A stretch of DNA of 64,000 nucleotides, from NCBI GenBank assembly GCA_024279915.1, contig JAJRRB010000031.1:1-64000 (forward strand). Direction: 5' to 3'. A program made the translations under genes and the position numbers. Position 1 is the stretch's first letter; every line of letters begins with the position of its first letter. The DNA comes from Deltaproteobacteria bacterium (GTDB lineage Bacteria > Desulfobacterota > Desulfuromonadia > Desulfuromonadales > BM103). Positions 46,591 to 56,005 of this stretch are shown here, in pieces. Below the pieces are notes generated by a model that was given only the letters and a program-made list of their open reading frames with translations, was not told the DNA's origin and did not search any database.

Positions 46591-47355
46591 ATGAAGCAGA
46601 TCGCGAAAAAAACTAGTATTCTGATTGTGTGCATGACCCTGCTGACTTCTCCCGTTTGGGGCAAGGGGATAGCTGTCGTCACAAATACAATCCACAACAT
46701 GTCGACGTCTCAACCGGCTATATATGGCAACACGTACAGGTCTTCAAACGTCGATCAGGTTTGTGTTTTCTGTCATACTCCGCATGGTGGTTCTCTCGAC
46801 GGTCCGCTCTGGAACCATAGTGCTCCAGTCAATAACTTTACGCATTACAATAGTGTGACACTCTCTGGCATTGTAGGCGAGAATCGCCCTGTTCGAAACG
46901 AATCCCTGATTTGTATGTCTTGCCACGACGGTAGTATCGCGGTCAATACGCTGCACAATAATCCGAACGAAATCGGCTCGGATCCAGTCTATCTGGCTGG
47001 TCTTAATCCGAACGTTCCCATTATTGGAATGGCTGGCGGTGTTCCCGCCGCGAAAATTGGTGCCGTTTTTGGTGATATCAGCGTCTCCGGTAATTTGACA
47101 GATGATCATCCAATATCATTCAGCTACAATGATGTCCTAACCGCGATTAATAACACCCCTAAAGAGTTCGAGATCAGAACGGTCGCTGCTGCCGAACTGA
47201 ATGGTGTTCGCTTTTACGGCCCAGAAAACTATGTTGAATGTACAAGCTGTCACGATCCTCACGTTGATTATGTAACACAACAGCCTGAATATGCACCGTT
47301 TCTGATTACGCCGAACACCGGTAGCGCCCTCTGTCTGGCGTGCCACGATAAATAG
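46591..47355 (+). CDS. Tetraheme c-type cytochrome
   Basis: The 254-residue product has a signal peptide (cleavage near SPVWG) and four CXXCH sites: CVFCH (near residue 57), CMSCH (near 108), CTSCH (near 214) and CLACH near the C-terminus. They lie in the doubled CXXCH arrangement with HTPH and HDPH ligand phrases. It is a periplasmic or outer-surface electron carrier. The gene is 62 bases before the giant cytochrome start. The order (propeller protein, small cytochrome, giant cytochrome) suggests stepwise electron transfer to the outside; this is inference. Confidence 0.85.
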   Translation: MKQIAKKTSILIVCMTLLTSPVWGKGIAVVTNTIHNMSTSQPAIYGNTYRSSNVDQVCVFCHTPHGGSLDGPLWNHSAPVNNFTHYNSVTLSGIVGENRPVRNESLICMSCHDGSIAVNTLHNNPNEIGSDPVYLAGLNPNVPIIGMAGGVPAAKIGAVFGDISVSGNLTDDHPISFSYNDVLTAINNTPKEFEIRTVAAAELNGVRFYGPENYVECTSCHDPHVDYVTQQPEYAPFLITPNTGSALCLACHDK

Positions 47356-47417
47356 AGATATCAACTTTAGAGATTACGATGACCAATTTTGAATTGATTG
47401 TACCCAGGAGTAGGCCC

Positions 47418-50400
47418 ATGAGAGCTAAAAATTACCTTGTCCTTCTGAGCTTGGCATTAATGTTGATAGTTCCGCAGCTGGTCGTTGCAGGACCTTATGA
47501 CCCAGTGCATGATTTTGACTGTCAGGATTGTCATAAACAAGGTGGGACGATCAATGAGTTGGGTGGAGGTAATGTCTGCCTGAACTGTCACGGTGGTACG
47601 GCTATGAGCTTTGCCCCCTTAAATCCTGCCAGGGGTGCGGTTCCACCATCAGGTGGAACATTTGTCGATGGCGACGCCAGTAATCAGTACGGCAATAACC
47701 TTGCTCACACCTCTCCTACATTCGAGCAAACTTCTCACAACTGGGCTGCTCCTTCGGTAAACCCTGCTGCTGGTGCTGTTGAGCCAAACGCGGCTGGTTT
47801 TTCTAGCCGTTGGAGAACTACTGCTGGTAAGGTTGCTTGTTCACGTTGCCACAATCCGCATGGTTTGCTTGAATCCAACCCTGGCTTGTTGCTTCTTTCT
47901 GCTAACTACATTGATCCGATGACGCCCAATGACATGTGTCTGGCCTGCCATGACGATTTTAAGGTGCAGACCTCTGATGGCACCCTAACTAACCACGGTA
48001 TACTGAGTCACCCGATGGTTGCTGATTACGCCACTGCGACCGTGGGCAGAAACGCCGGTAAATACAAGACTGCAGATGCCATCAATACGGCAAATGTGAG
48101 TGGCACCGGTATCCAATTGGTCGATGGCGGCGTTACTTGCCTCAGTTGCCACGGTCTCCATTTTGTCGACTCCGATGCACAAACGGCCGACGGTGTAGCC
48201 GCCACTGGTACTGGCGACGGCCTGTTGCTGCGCGGCGACGGTATGAATTTCGTTAATGACCCTACTCGCGGCAACTCATTCTGTAATACCTGTCATAATT
48301 ATGTTGGCATGGGCATGCACGGCAGCACCGCCGCAGCAATCGGTTGCATGGGCTGTCATGGCGGCCACAACTACGACTCGAAGTTCCAGCCGGGTAACAA
48401 CGGTGATACTTCCTATTTCATGCTGCCCAATAGCTATACCTCAGTGCCGGATGATCTTCTTCCTGATGTCGCAGCCGTTTCAGCTAAGCGCACGGATTTC
48501 ATGGGCGGCACGCTGCCAGGCGTTCTGGACGGCCTCTGTGAAACCTGTCATGGTGATTTTGAAGGCAATTTTGAGCTTTTAGCAGAAGACACTGAATATA
48601 ATCATCTTGCCGCAGGTCTTGGAGAATGTGACAGTTGTCATTTAAGCCACGGTGATGGAGCTTATTCCAAGCCGTCAGGGTGTGACTCCTGCCATGCGTC
48701 GCCTCCGCGTGACGCGACAGAAGGTAGTGCCGCTGCGACAGGTACAACAGGTTCTGCTTGGGATGATGTCGGCACATTCTTTCAGTATAGTGTCACCTCT
48801 GCCCTAACTAATGGTGGTATTACCCCTATAGATGAGACAAATTCTGGCCATGCCAAGCATGCCTATCCGGCTGATGCTGGTAATTATGCTTTTGCCTGTG
48901 ATGAGTGCCACAAGGGTAACAACCATAATGGCACAGAAGTATTGGTACCATCTTTTCAGGATGTGTTTAAAATTGATACAGGTCTGATCGCCACTATTGG
49001 CTCTGTGACTGCACCCCAGGCGGGCTTTACGCCAACATATGCCGGTGGAACGAATGATTGTTCCAGCCTCTACTGCCACAGCGATGGCGTCACTGCTCGT
49101 GCTGGTGGCGCAACTGCCAACCTGACTGTGCCGAACTGGGACAAGGGTAGTGCCCTTCCAACGACAGACTGTACTTCTTGCCATATTGCCAGCACCACAG
49201 GTACTGCCTCGATGCATACGATTCACATTGGCCTGTCCGACCTTGGCGTCACTTGCGGCAGTTGCCACAATCTGACCTCTCTTGATGGATTGAACCTTGA
49301 GGCGACAGCTACCGGTAGCGGCGGAATTCACGTTGATGGTACTGTTGATCTCGATTTTGATGCCGCTAATCCTAACTCAACTCCACCGATTCCTTCTGGT
49401 TATGCTCCTGTCTCAGGTACCTGCGGTCTATACTGTCACAGCGACGGCACGACTTACGTTGAGCAGCCCGACTGGGACGATGCCAACACCGGTAACTGCG
49501 GCGATTGTCACCGTGCAACAGCTTTAGACGATAATGGCGCGATTAATACCGGCGCTCATACCAAGCATGTTGAGGACCTGGGCTTTGCCTGTGATGTATG
49601 TCATACCCATAAAGGTGATGACTTTGGTGGCGCTCTTGCTCCTGACCACATCAACGGCAACCTTGATTTAAAGAACGGCGATGATACCTGTGCAGAATGC
49701 CATGGCGCTAAGCCACCGAGCCTTGGTGCGCCTTTTGGTGTTGGCGCAGACCTTTATCCCACCTGGGAATCTCCCAGCACGACAGTGACCTGCGAAACCT
49801 GCCACTCTGGCCTGCGTTCAGTTATCAACGCTGCGACTGCACCGCTTGTTGCTGAAGACGCATACGATAACGGTCATGGCAAGGTTGGCGTTGCTTGTAC
49901 TGATTGTCATGATGCAGCTCTGGATCCAGACCACCTCGATGGTGCTGCAACCGATCGTCTCGATACGTCCCTGCCAGCTTACGCAGCAGGGAATGATGTT
50001 GCCTTCTGTACTGATTGTCATGGGGCAACAACCAATAATCACAGCGATGCCGATGGCACGGTCTGTAAGACCTGCCACAACCAGCACGGTGAAGACAATG
50101 GCTTCGATGCCATGATCATGTCAACGGTCGATGGCAAAACTGTCACAGGCTTCGGCACACAAGGTGCTCGTGCCAGTTATGCCAATGCCGCTAATACCGG
50201 TATCTGCCAGACTTGTCACACCCCGGCGACTGGTATCCAATACTTCAACACAGCAACGAATGATCAGACTCATAATGCGGGGCTGGACTGTGATACCTGT
50301 CACTCTCACGATTCAACTCCGAAGGCCTTTGCCGGTGCTGGAAACGCCTGCGATGCTTGTCACGGCTTCCCGCCAGCAACTGCGGCCCATGCCAAGCATG

Positions 50401-53400
50401 CTCCGGTTTCTGATGCGCTGGCCAGTCCTGTTGACTTTGTGACTTACCCTGCGCTTGATCGCAGCGCCTGTGCCGGTTGTCACACCGGTGCCGACCTTTA
50501 CACATACAGCTACTCCGATGACCAGACGTCAGGAACACCAGGCCAGATCAATCATAACGCCGGTGATGCGACCCAGGTTGCAACTCTGGGTACCTCGGTT
50601 GGTTACAATAATGCTGATGGTAGCTGCGCAATCGCCTGTCACCGGGCCGATAACACCCGTGCCGACTGGGCCGTTGCCGCTCTTGCGTGTGATTCCTGTC
50701 ACCGTGAACCGCCTAGAAATGGTGGCGGCGATAATTCCGCTCATGAAGATCACATTTTGGCCGGGTTGACCTGCCTCACTTGCCACGGTGTCAACCCATC
50801 AGATACTGTGCACATCGACGCCAAGACTGGCGCCGATGAGTGGACCAAGGTTTCGAACATGACTGATCAGACCATCGATGCTGCGGCGATAACCGACGCG
50901 AGCTGGAATGGTACGAATAAGACTTGTGACAATACGGCGTGGCATAACCCGTCGGACGATGCACATATCGCCGACTGGGATGACAGTGTCTCCAGTTGTA
51001 AGCTTTGTCACGGCTCAGACGTTGCTTCAGGCGACGCTATGACCAGCTTGAGTCACGATCGCCATGTAGATAACGCTGCGGTTATCGGGGATAACGCCGT
51101 CTGTACTGATTGTCATGCTGCTGCAGGCAGTACCGCACATCGCGACGGCACCCTGCAGGTCCTTGCTGGCCTTAACTACAGTGGTGAAGTTGGTATCCCC
51201 ACTTCCGGTGTTGGTACCTGTAACACCAACACCTGTCATACTAATGACGGAACCCCGAGGATTACTCCGAACTGGGGTGATGATGCTAATGATGACTGCG
51301 TTACTTGCCATCGCAGCGGTGCTGATATAACCACTGCTGGTCCGATTCCATCTCGCGGCGATCATACTGAACACTGGATTAGTGGTCGTTTTACTAATGG
51401 CCTTGAATGTGCAAGTTGTCATGTCAACACTGTTAATCCTGGTACTCTGACTATCATCCCGTCAGCTTCAGGTGGCCTGCATATGGATGGTAGCTCTATT
51501 GATGCTATACCCGCAGGCGCCGCTGCCAAGTACAGTACTGTTGATGTAGCGTTCACTTACAATGACGCACCAAGCCCATCGACTTGTGCAACCACCAGTT
51601 GCCATGGTACCGCAATTACTCGAGTGTGGAGCCCGCCAAGCGGTTGTGTTGACTGTCACGGAAACCTGAGTGATAAGGGTCCAGTACATACTGCTCACAT
51701 TGATATTTCAACCAGCATCCAGAATGATCGTAGTGAATGTGTGGTGTGTCATGGCTCACAGGTTAACAGTTACGGACTTTCTGGTGGCGGTGACCCGGCG
51801 CACGATAATAAAAGCACTGATTTTGCTGCCGGTATCTCTAATACCACTTGTACCAATGCCTGTCATAGCAGCGATGGTACCGACGGTTTCTGGACTGATC
51901 CAAATGGCCTCAGCTGTGATGCATGTCACGCAGAACCGCCTGCCGATCAGCGCCACACCAAGCACGTTACCGACAGTGGCATGGCATGTACCGATTACCA
52001 CGGCACTGTTGATGCAGCTGGAACCCATCCGCTGACCCACAACCACAGTAAAGATGAAATCGGCGGACCGGGCATCACCGATGATGAAGCCCTGATTACT
52101 CGAGGTAAAGATTATATCAATAATGGTGGACAGGACATCGCAGTCGATGATGCTGCCTGGAATGGAGCTGGTCCGAATACCTTTGTCAACAGCTCAGTCA
52201 CCAACGACGCTGGTAATAACTGCTCCAACACCATGTGCCACGATCCCTCCGATAACGGCACCGTTGCCGACTGGGATGTTGCCAACGCCAACGGCTGTGC
52301 TTTTTGTCACGGTGATGATGGCACGGTTGCCATTTTGACCAGTGGCAGTCATGAGCGTCACCTCGATGCCACAGCCAAGTTCGGTTTGACCATCGATTGT
52401 AATCGTTGCCACCCGACGAATGCAGTCAATGATCATTTTATGACATCCGGTCCGACGGCTGTTAATGGCCAGGTACAGTTCGGTGGCAGCGTTATTTCTG
52501 CTGCTGGTAGTGGCAACAGCCAATACTCCGGTGACATTGACCTGCCAAATAGTGCTGTTGCGGTTGCTCTGCAATTCGGTACATGCGGTACGAACGCATG
52601 TCATAATAACGGTACCGGTAGCGGCGCACCTGTAGCGACCTACGAATGGAACGCTGCGGTGGCCACCGACTGTCAGACCTGCCATGTCGATCCGCCAATA
52701 ACCGGTCGTCATGCTACCCATCTTGGCGCTAGCGTCTCTTATGGCCCATACGCTGGTACCGCTTCGACCAACTGCGGCGATTGCCATGATGCCAATAACG
52801 ACCTGACCATGACCGGCAAGGCGGATCATATTGATGGCTCCATTAACTTCAGCGACGGCAATAACATTGCGACCGGTGGCATTCAGGCCGATGGTGCGAT
52901 TGCTGCCTGTAACACCTGTCACGGTGGTCAGGCTGCTGCCGATCTCGCCAAGGCACAGTGGGACACCTCTAACCGCCTGAGTTGCGAATCTTGTCATGGT
53001 GACAACAGTGCTGCCAACAGCCAGGCTGCCGGTGGCGGTGTTGATGCACCGCTGGATGCCGGTACTCCTTACACGGACAATGGTCACGGCATGACGGCAA
53101 CACCGGCCAGTGCCATTGGTGGCAGCAAGCCTGTCCTCCAGGCCTGTAACGACTGCCACGACAACACTGACGCTCATATCAGTGGCACCCTGGGCGATGA
53201 CACCCGCCTGGATCCGATGGGTGGTATTACCTACTCTGTTGATCCCAACGGGTGGTGTAACGATTGCCATACCGGACTCGGTAGCTCAGAGGTCCATTAC
53301 GATAATACCCACACAACCAATGGTGCCAGTGATGATGCGGTGACTTGCGTCACCTGTCACGATCAGCATGGCCAGAACGGTGGCCAGGACGCCATGATCG

Positions 53401-55760
53401 CATCAACCATCCAAACCCGTTCGGTAACCGGCTTTACCGATCGCACCGCACGCGGCAGCTACTCGAATCCGGCTCCGTTTGATGGTGTCTGTCAGGTTTG
53501 TCACGATCAGAACGCTCCGGACAGTATTTTGTACTTCAACCGTGCAACTGAAACTCCTGGTCACCAGAGTGGTAACTGCCTGACCTGTCACAAACATACC
53601 GATACGCCAATCTTTAAGCCGAGCGGCTGTTCCAGCTGTCATGGCGATGTAGTCTCTGGCGCTTACTGGCCTGATGGCAGCGATGCCGATCCTGATGACA
53701 ACCCTGGCCGTCACCTCAAGCACATGGAAGAGCTGGCCGCAGAAGTCTATGGCCAGAATATTACGACCCTGCTCACAGATACCGGTGGCACTTCGGATCT
53801 CAAACAGACCACGCTCTGTGCTTACTGTCATACTGGCCCGGGCGTCACCAACCACAACAACGCCACGGTCAACGTAAACAGCATGTTCAGTCTCTGGGAT
53901 GGTGCGACACCTGACGTCGGCATCTATACTGCGGCAACCAATAGCGGCAGTTGTGCTACTGTCGATTGCCACAACAACCAGACCACGCCAAGTGCAGGTT
54001 ATGGCTGGAATGGCGCGGCTGTTACCGGTACCGCTCGTTGCCTCAATTGCCACGAAACCGGTGCCGCAAACGATCTGGCTAACAACAATATCCACCCGAA
54101 CAGTGCCCTGCACACCGTTACCAATATCGGTACGGTTCAGCAGCACAATGAGAACCTGCCGGCTACCGGCTGTCTCGAGTGCCACGATACGGCTCTGTCG
54201 TCCACACATATCAACGGTGCTGCCGTTGCCGATGGCGGCAATACCAACAACGCCACTGAGCGCTTCGTGGTTGCCGATGTCAACTATGTCGAGGGTGTTC
54301 TCAATCAGACCACCTGTTCGCCGCAGGCCGGTCTCGCCGGCTGTCATAGCGATGAAGGCGCCTGGGCACGTCAGTGGTCAAACTTCGCCGATTCTACCAG
54401 TACAGCTATCGGCACAACCCGTTGCGATGTCTGTCATGGCCAGCTCAACGACTGGCGCGGCGGCCTCACTGTTACTCACGACACGGCTTTGATCAATGCC
54501 GATAACCACGCCGGTTGTGAGCAGTGCCACGTCGCACCGACCGCACCGTATGCGTTCGGTACGAATCACGAGAACGATCTGGTCGAAGTCAACAATAACG
54601 CCGCGATGCATTATATCGAGACAGCAGGTAGCTGTGACGTGGCGATCTGTCACGGTGCTGGCGCAGCTGCGACCAGGACCATCGGTGATTCGACGATCTT
54701 TGATGCAAACCTTCTGGGTGGTGCGGGTGTATCGTGTAACCTCTGTCACGATAGCTCCGGTGGTTTCGCCGGTAATCGCTATGCCCACGCGGTCCACGTC
54801 ACTTCAGCCGCAACCGGCCCGGCAGATTACATTGATCCCTCGATCAAGTCCGTTGCCGGCAACTACAGCTTCGGTTGTGGTAACTGCCACCTGAACGACG
54901 CAACCGCCTTCAATGATCATCATAACGATGGAGTGGTTGATCTTTCACTCAACAACAGCAACGGTGGTGTCCTCAAGGGCCAGAACAATATCGCTAACGA
55001 TACTGGCGGCTACATCCAGGCGGATACCTCTCCGGGTAACGGCGGTTCGGTCACCTGTTCGGCGGCCTACTGTCACTCCGATAGTGAAGGCACCTTCGCC
55101 ACCACACCGAACTGGTCGGCAATTTTGCCGAGCTTCACCGGTGACCGTTGTGCCCAGTGTCACACCAACAGCCCGTCGACCTCGTCGCACAGTGCCCACG
55201 TTGTTGCCATCCATTATCAGGATGTTTACACCGGCACCACCGACCTGGTTAACGACGGCACGAACAATAACGCCCACGGTGACCCGGCGAAAGCCACCAC
55301 CATCGACTGTGCCCTCTGTCACTTCACGACAACGATCAATACCAAGAACGACGAGAATGCGGTCTGTATTACCTGTCACGGCTCATACGCTACGCCGCAG
55401 GGTACACCGGACATCGTCGACAAGGCGATGCATGTCAACGGTCAGCCTGATGTCGCCTTCCGCCCGGTTCCAATTCGTTCGCCGGCTCAGCTGCGCGACA
55501 ACATTGCCGATGCACCTGAGGTTGGCAGCAACTGGAGCCGATTCGATGCAGATAGTGATGCAGCTCCGACTCCGGATCTTGATGATTACAAGAATGCCAA
55601 TGGCCTGTCTCACGATATCACTCCGGCCAATCTCGATACGGCGACCATGTACAACAGTGGTTCCAAGAACTGCACCGTGGCCTGTCACAACAACAACGTG
55701 ATTACCTGGGGGCAGGCCAATGTCTCCTGTAACAACTGCCACACTGAGTTACCGAAGTAA
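47418..55760 (+). CDS. Giant multiheme c-type cytochrome, about 2,780 residues
   Basis: A signal peptide (MRAKNYLVLLSLALML..., cleavage near VVAGP) leads into an extremely repetitive mature protein. By eye I count 56 CXXCH sites, eight CX4CH, four CX3CH and one CX8CH (near 54318-54350), about 69 possible hemes. Modules alternate CX4CH and CXXCH, the pattern known as the Geobacter CXXXXCH...CXXCH domain, with repeated phrases such as NNGHG, TCVTCHDQHG and DNGxDAMI. Two further sites are degenerate: CDNTAWH at about 50929-50949 (the second Cys replaced by Trp) and CTDYH at about 51985-52000 (Cys to Tyr). The start at 47418 is set by AGGAG seven bases upstream. There is no clear membrane anchor at the end. 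It is most likely exported and used in extracellular electron transfer. Confidence 0.88.
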   Translation: MRAKNYLVLLSLALMLIVPQLVVAGPYDPVHDFDCQDCHKQGGTINELGGGNVCLNCHGGTAMSFAPLNPARGAVPPSGGTFVDGDASNQYGNNLAHTSPTFEQTSHNWAAPSVNPAAGAVEPNAAGFSSRWRTTAGKVACSRCHNPHGLLESNPGLLLLSANYIDPMTPNDMCLACHDDFKVQTSDGTLTNHGILSHPMVADYATATVGRNAGKYKTADAINTANVSGTGIQLVDGGVTCLSCHGLHFVDSDAQTADGVAATGTGDGLLLRGDGMNFVNDPTRGNSFCNTCHNYVGMGMHGSTAAAIGCMGCHGGHNYDSKFQPGNNGDTSYFMLPNSYTSVPDDLLPDVAAVSAKRTDFMGGTLPGVLDGLCETCHGDFEGNFELLAEDTEYNHLAAGLGECDSCHLSHGDGAYSKPSGCDSCHASPPRDATEGSAAATGTTGSAWDDVGTFFQYSVTSALTNGGITPIDETNSGHAKHAYPADAGNYAFACDECHKGNNHNGTEVLVPSFQDVFKIDTGLIATIGSVTAPQAGFTPTYAGGTNDCSSLYCHSDGVTARAGGATANLTVPNWDKGSALPTTDCTSCHIASTTGTASMHTIHIGLSDLGVTCGSCHNLTSLDGLNLEATATGSGGIHVDGTVDLDFDAANPNSTPPIPSGYAPVSGTCGLYCHSDGTTYVEQPDWDDANTGNCGDCHRATALDDNGAINTGAHTKHVEDLGFACDVCHTHKGDDFGGALAPDHINGNLDLKNGDDTCAECHGAKPPSLGAPFGVGADLYPTWESPSTTVTCETCHSGLRSVINAATAPLVAEDAYDNGHGKVGVACTDCHDAALDPDHLDGAATDRLDTSLPAYAAGNDVAFCTDCHGATTNNHSDADGTVCKTCHNQHGEDNGFDAMIMSTVDGKTVTGFGTQGARASYANAANTGICQTCHTPATGIQYFNTATNDQTHNAGLDCDTCHSHDSTPKAFAGAGNACDACHGFPPATAAHAKHAPVSDALASPVDFVTYPALDRSACAGCHTGADLYTYSYSDDQTSGTPGQINHNAGDATQVATLGTSVGYNNADGSCAIACHRADNTRADWAVAALACDSCHREPPRNGGGDNSAHEDHILAGLTCLTCHGVNPSDTVHIDAKTGADEWTKVSNMTDQTIDAAAITDASWNGTNKTCDNTAWHNPSDDAHIADWDDSVSSCKLCHGSDVASGDAMTSLSHDRHVDNAAVIGDNAVCTDCHAAAGSTAHRDGTLQVLAGLNYSGEVGIPTSGVGTCNTNTCHTNDGTPRITPNWGDDANDDCVTCHRSGADITTAGPIPSRGDHTEHWISGRFTNGLECASCHVNTVNPGTLTIIPSASGGLHMDGSSIDAIPAGAAAKYSTVDVAFTYNDAPSPSTCATTSCHGTAITRVWSPPSGCVDCHGNLSDKGPVHTAHIDISTSIQNDRSECVVCHGSQVNSYGLSGGGDPAHDNKSTDFAAGISNTTCTNACHSSDGTDGFWTDPNGLSCDACHAEPPADQRHTKHVTDSGMACTDYHGTVDAAGTHPLTHNHSKDEIGGPGITDDEALITRGKDYINNGGQDIAVDDAAWNGAGPNTFVNSSVTNDAGNNCSNTMCHDPSDNGTVADWDVANANGCAFCHGDDGTVAILTSGSHERHLDATAKFGLTIDCNRCHPTNAVNDHFMTSGPTAVNGQVQFGGSVISAAGSGNSQYSGDIDLPNSAVAVALQFGTCGTNACHNNGTGSGAPVATYEWNAAVATDCQTCHVDPPITGRHATHLGASVSYGPYAGTASTNCGDCHDANNDLTMTGKADHIDGSINFSDGNNIATGGIQADGAIAACNTCHGGQAAADLAKAQWDTSNRLSCESCHGDNSAANSQAAGGGVDAPLDAGTPYTDNGHGMTATPASAIGGSKPVLQACNDCHDNTDAHISGTLGDDTRLDPMGGITYSVDPNGWCNDCHTGLGSSEVHYDNTHTTNGASDDAVTCVTCHDQHGQNGGQDAMIASTIQTRSVTGFTDRTARGSYSNPAPFDGVCQVCHDQNAPDSILYFNRATETPGHQSGNCLTCHKHTDTPIFKPSGCSSCHGDVVSGAYWPDGSDADPDDNPGRHLKHMEELAAEVYGQNITTLLTDTGGTSDLKQTTLCAYCHTGPGVTNHNNATVNVNSMFSLWDGATPDVGIYTAATNSGSCATVDCHNNQTTPSAGYGWNGAAVTGTARCLNCHETGAANDLANNNIHPNSALHTVTNIGTVQQHNENLPATGCLECHDTALSSTHINGAAVADGGNTNNATERFVVADVNYVEGVLNQTTCSPQAGLAGCHSDEGAWARQWSNFADSTSTAIGTTRCDVCHGQLNDWRGGLTVTHDTALINADNHAGCEQCHVAPTAPYAFGTNHENDLVEVNNNAAMHYIETAGSCDVAICHGAGAAATRTIGDSTIFDANLLGGAGVSCNLCHDSSGGFAGNRYAHAVHVTSAATGPADYIDPSIKSVAGNYSFGCGNCHLNDATAFNDHHNDGVVDLSLNNSNGGVLKGQNNIANDTGGYIQADTSPGNGGSVTCSAAYCHSDSEGTFATTPNWSAILPSFTGDRCAQCHTNSPSTSSHSAHVVAIHYQDVYTGTTDLVNDGTNNNAHGDPAKATTIDCALCHFTTTINTKNDENAVCITCHGSYATPQGTPDIVDKAMHVNGQPDVAFRPVPIRSPAQLRDNIADAPEVGSNWSRFDADSDAAPTPDLDDYKNANGLSHDITPANLDTATMYNSGSKNCTVACHNNNVITWGQANVSCNNCHTELPK

Positions 55761-55793
55761 GGCATAGCAGTAAGCTTGCAGGCACATGAAGAC

Positions 55794-55821
55794 GCCGGCC
55801 CCGATTGACCTCGGGGTCGGC
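55794..55821 (+). terminator. GC hairpin after the giant cytochrome gene
   Basis: GCCGGCCCCGA and TCGGGGTCGGC form an 11-base stem with a six-base loop 34 bases after the stop, without a T tract; a candidate terminator between the two giant genes. Confidence 0.65.
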
Positions 55822-55905
55822 ATTCGTACCTCCAGGCATGATTAAAATAAATTTATTAAAAAGGCATAGAATCATTAATACTGTTCAAAGATGTTAAGAC
55901 ATTAA

Positions 55906-55939
55906 GGGACTGTCCCAGGGTTCTATAGGGACTGTCCCA
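55906..55939. repeat. REP-like GGGACTGTCCC pair
   Basis: GGGACTGTCCCA occurs twice within 34 bases, identical to the core at 32710-32738 between the nrdD pieces. Confidence 0.75.
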
Positions 55940-55960
55940 GATAAGTTACAAGAGAAGACG

Positions 55961-55988
55961 CTGATTACTGATTACTGATTACTGATTT
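55961..55988. repeat. 7-base tandem repeat
   Basis: CTGATTA is repeated almost four times just upstream of the second giant gene. Its length is not a multiple of three and it lies outside the coding region, within the 5' leader. Confidence 0.9.
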
Positions 55989-56005
55989 TCATAGGAGTAG
56001 GCCCC

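Noticed and set aside
52194-53270. Long open frame on the minus strand (358 codons) inside the giant cytochrome gene, with others at 53403-54347 and 54913-55701
   Set aside because: They are shadows of the repetitive, GC-biased cytochrome frame. They have Thr/Val/Arg/Gly-rich nonsense products, no ribosome binding sites and no family features.
55961-55988. CRISPR-like tandem repeats
   Set aside because: The unit is seven bases with no spacers; it is a simple tandem repeat.
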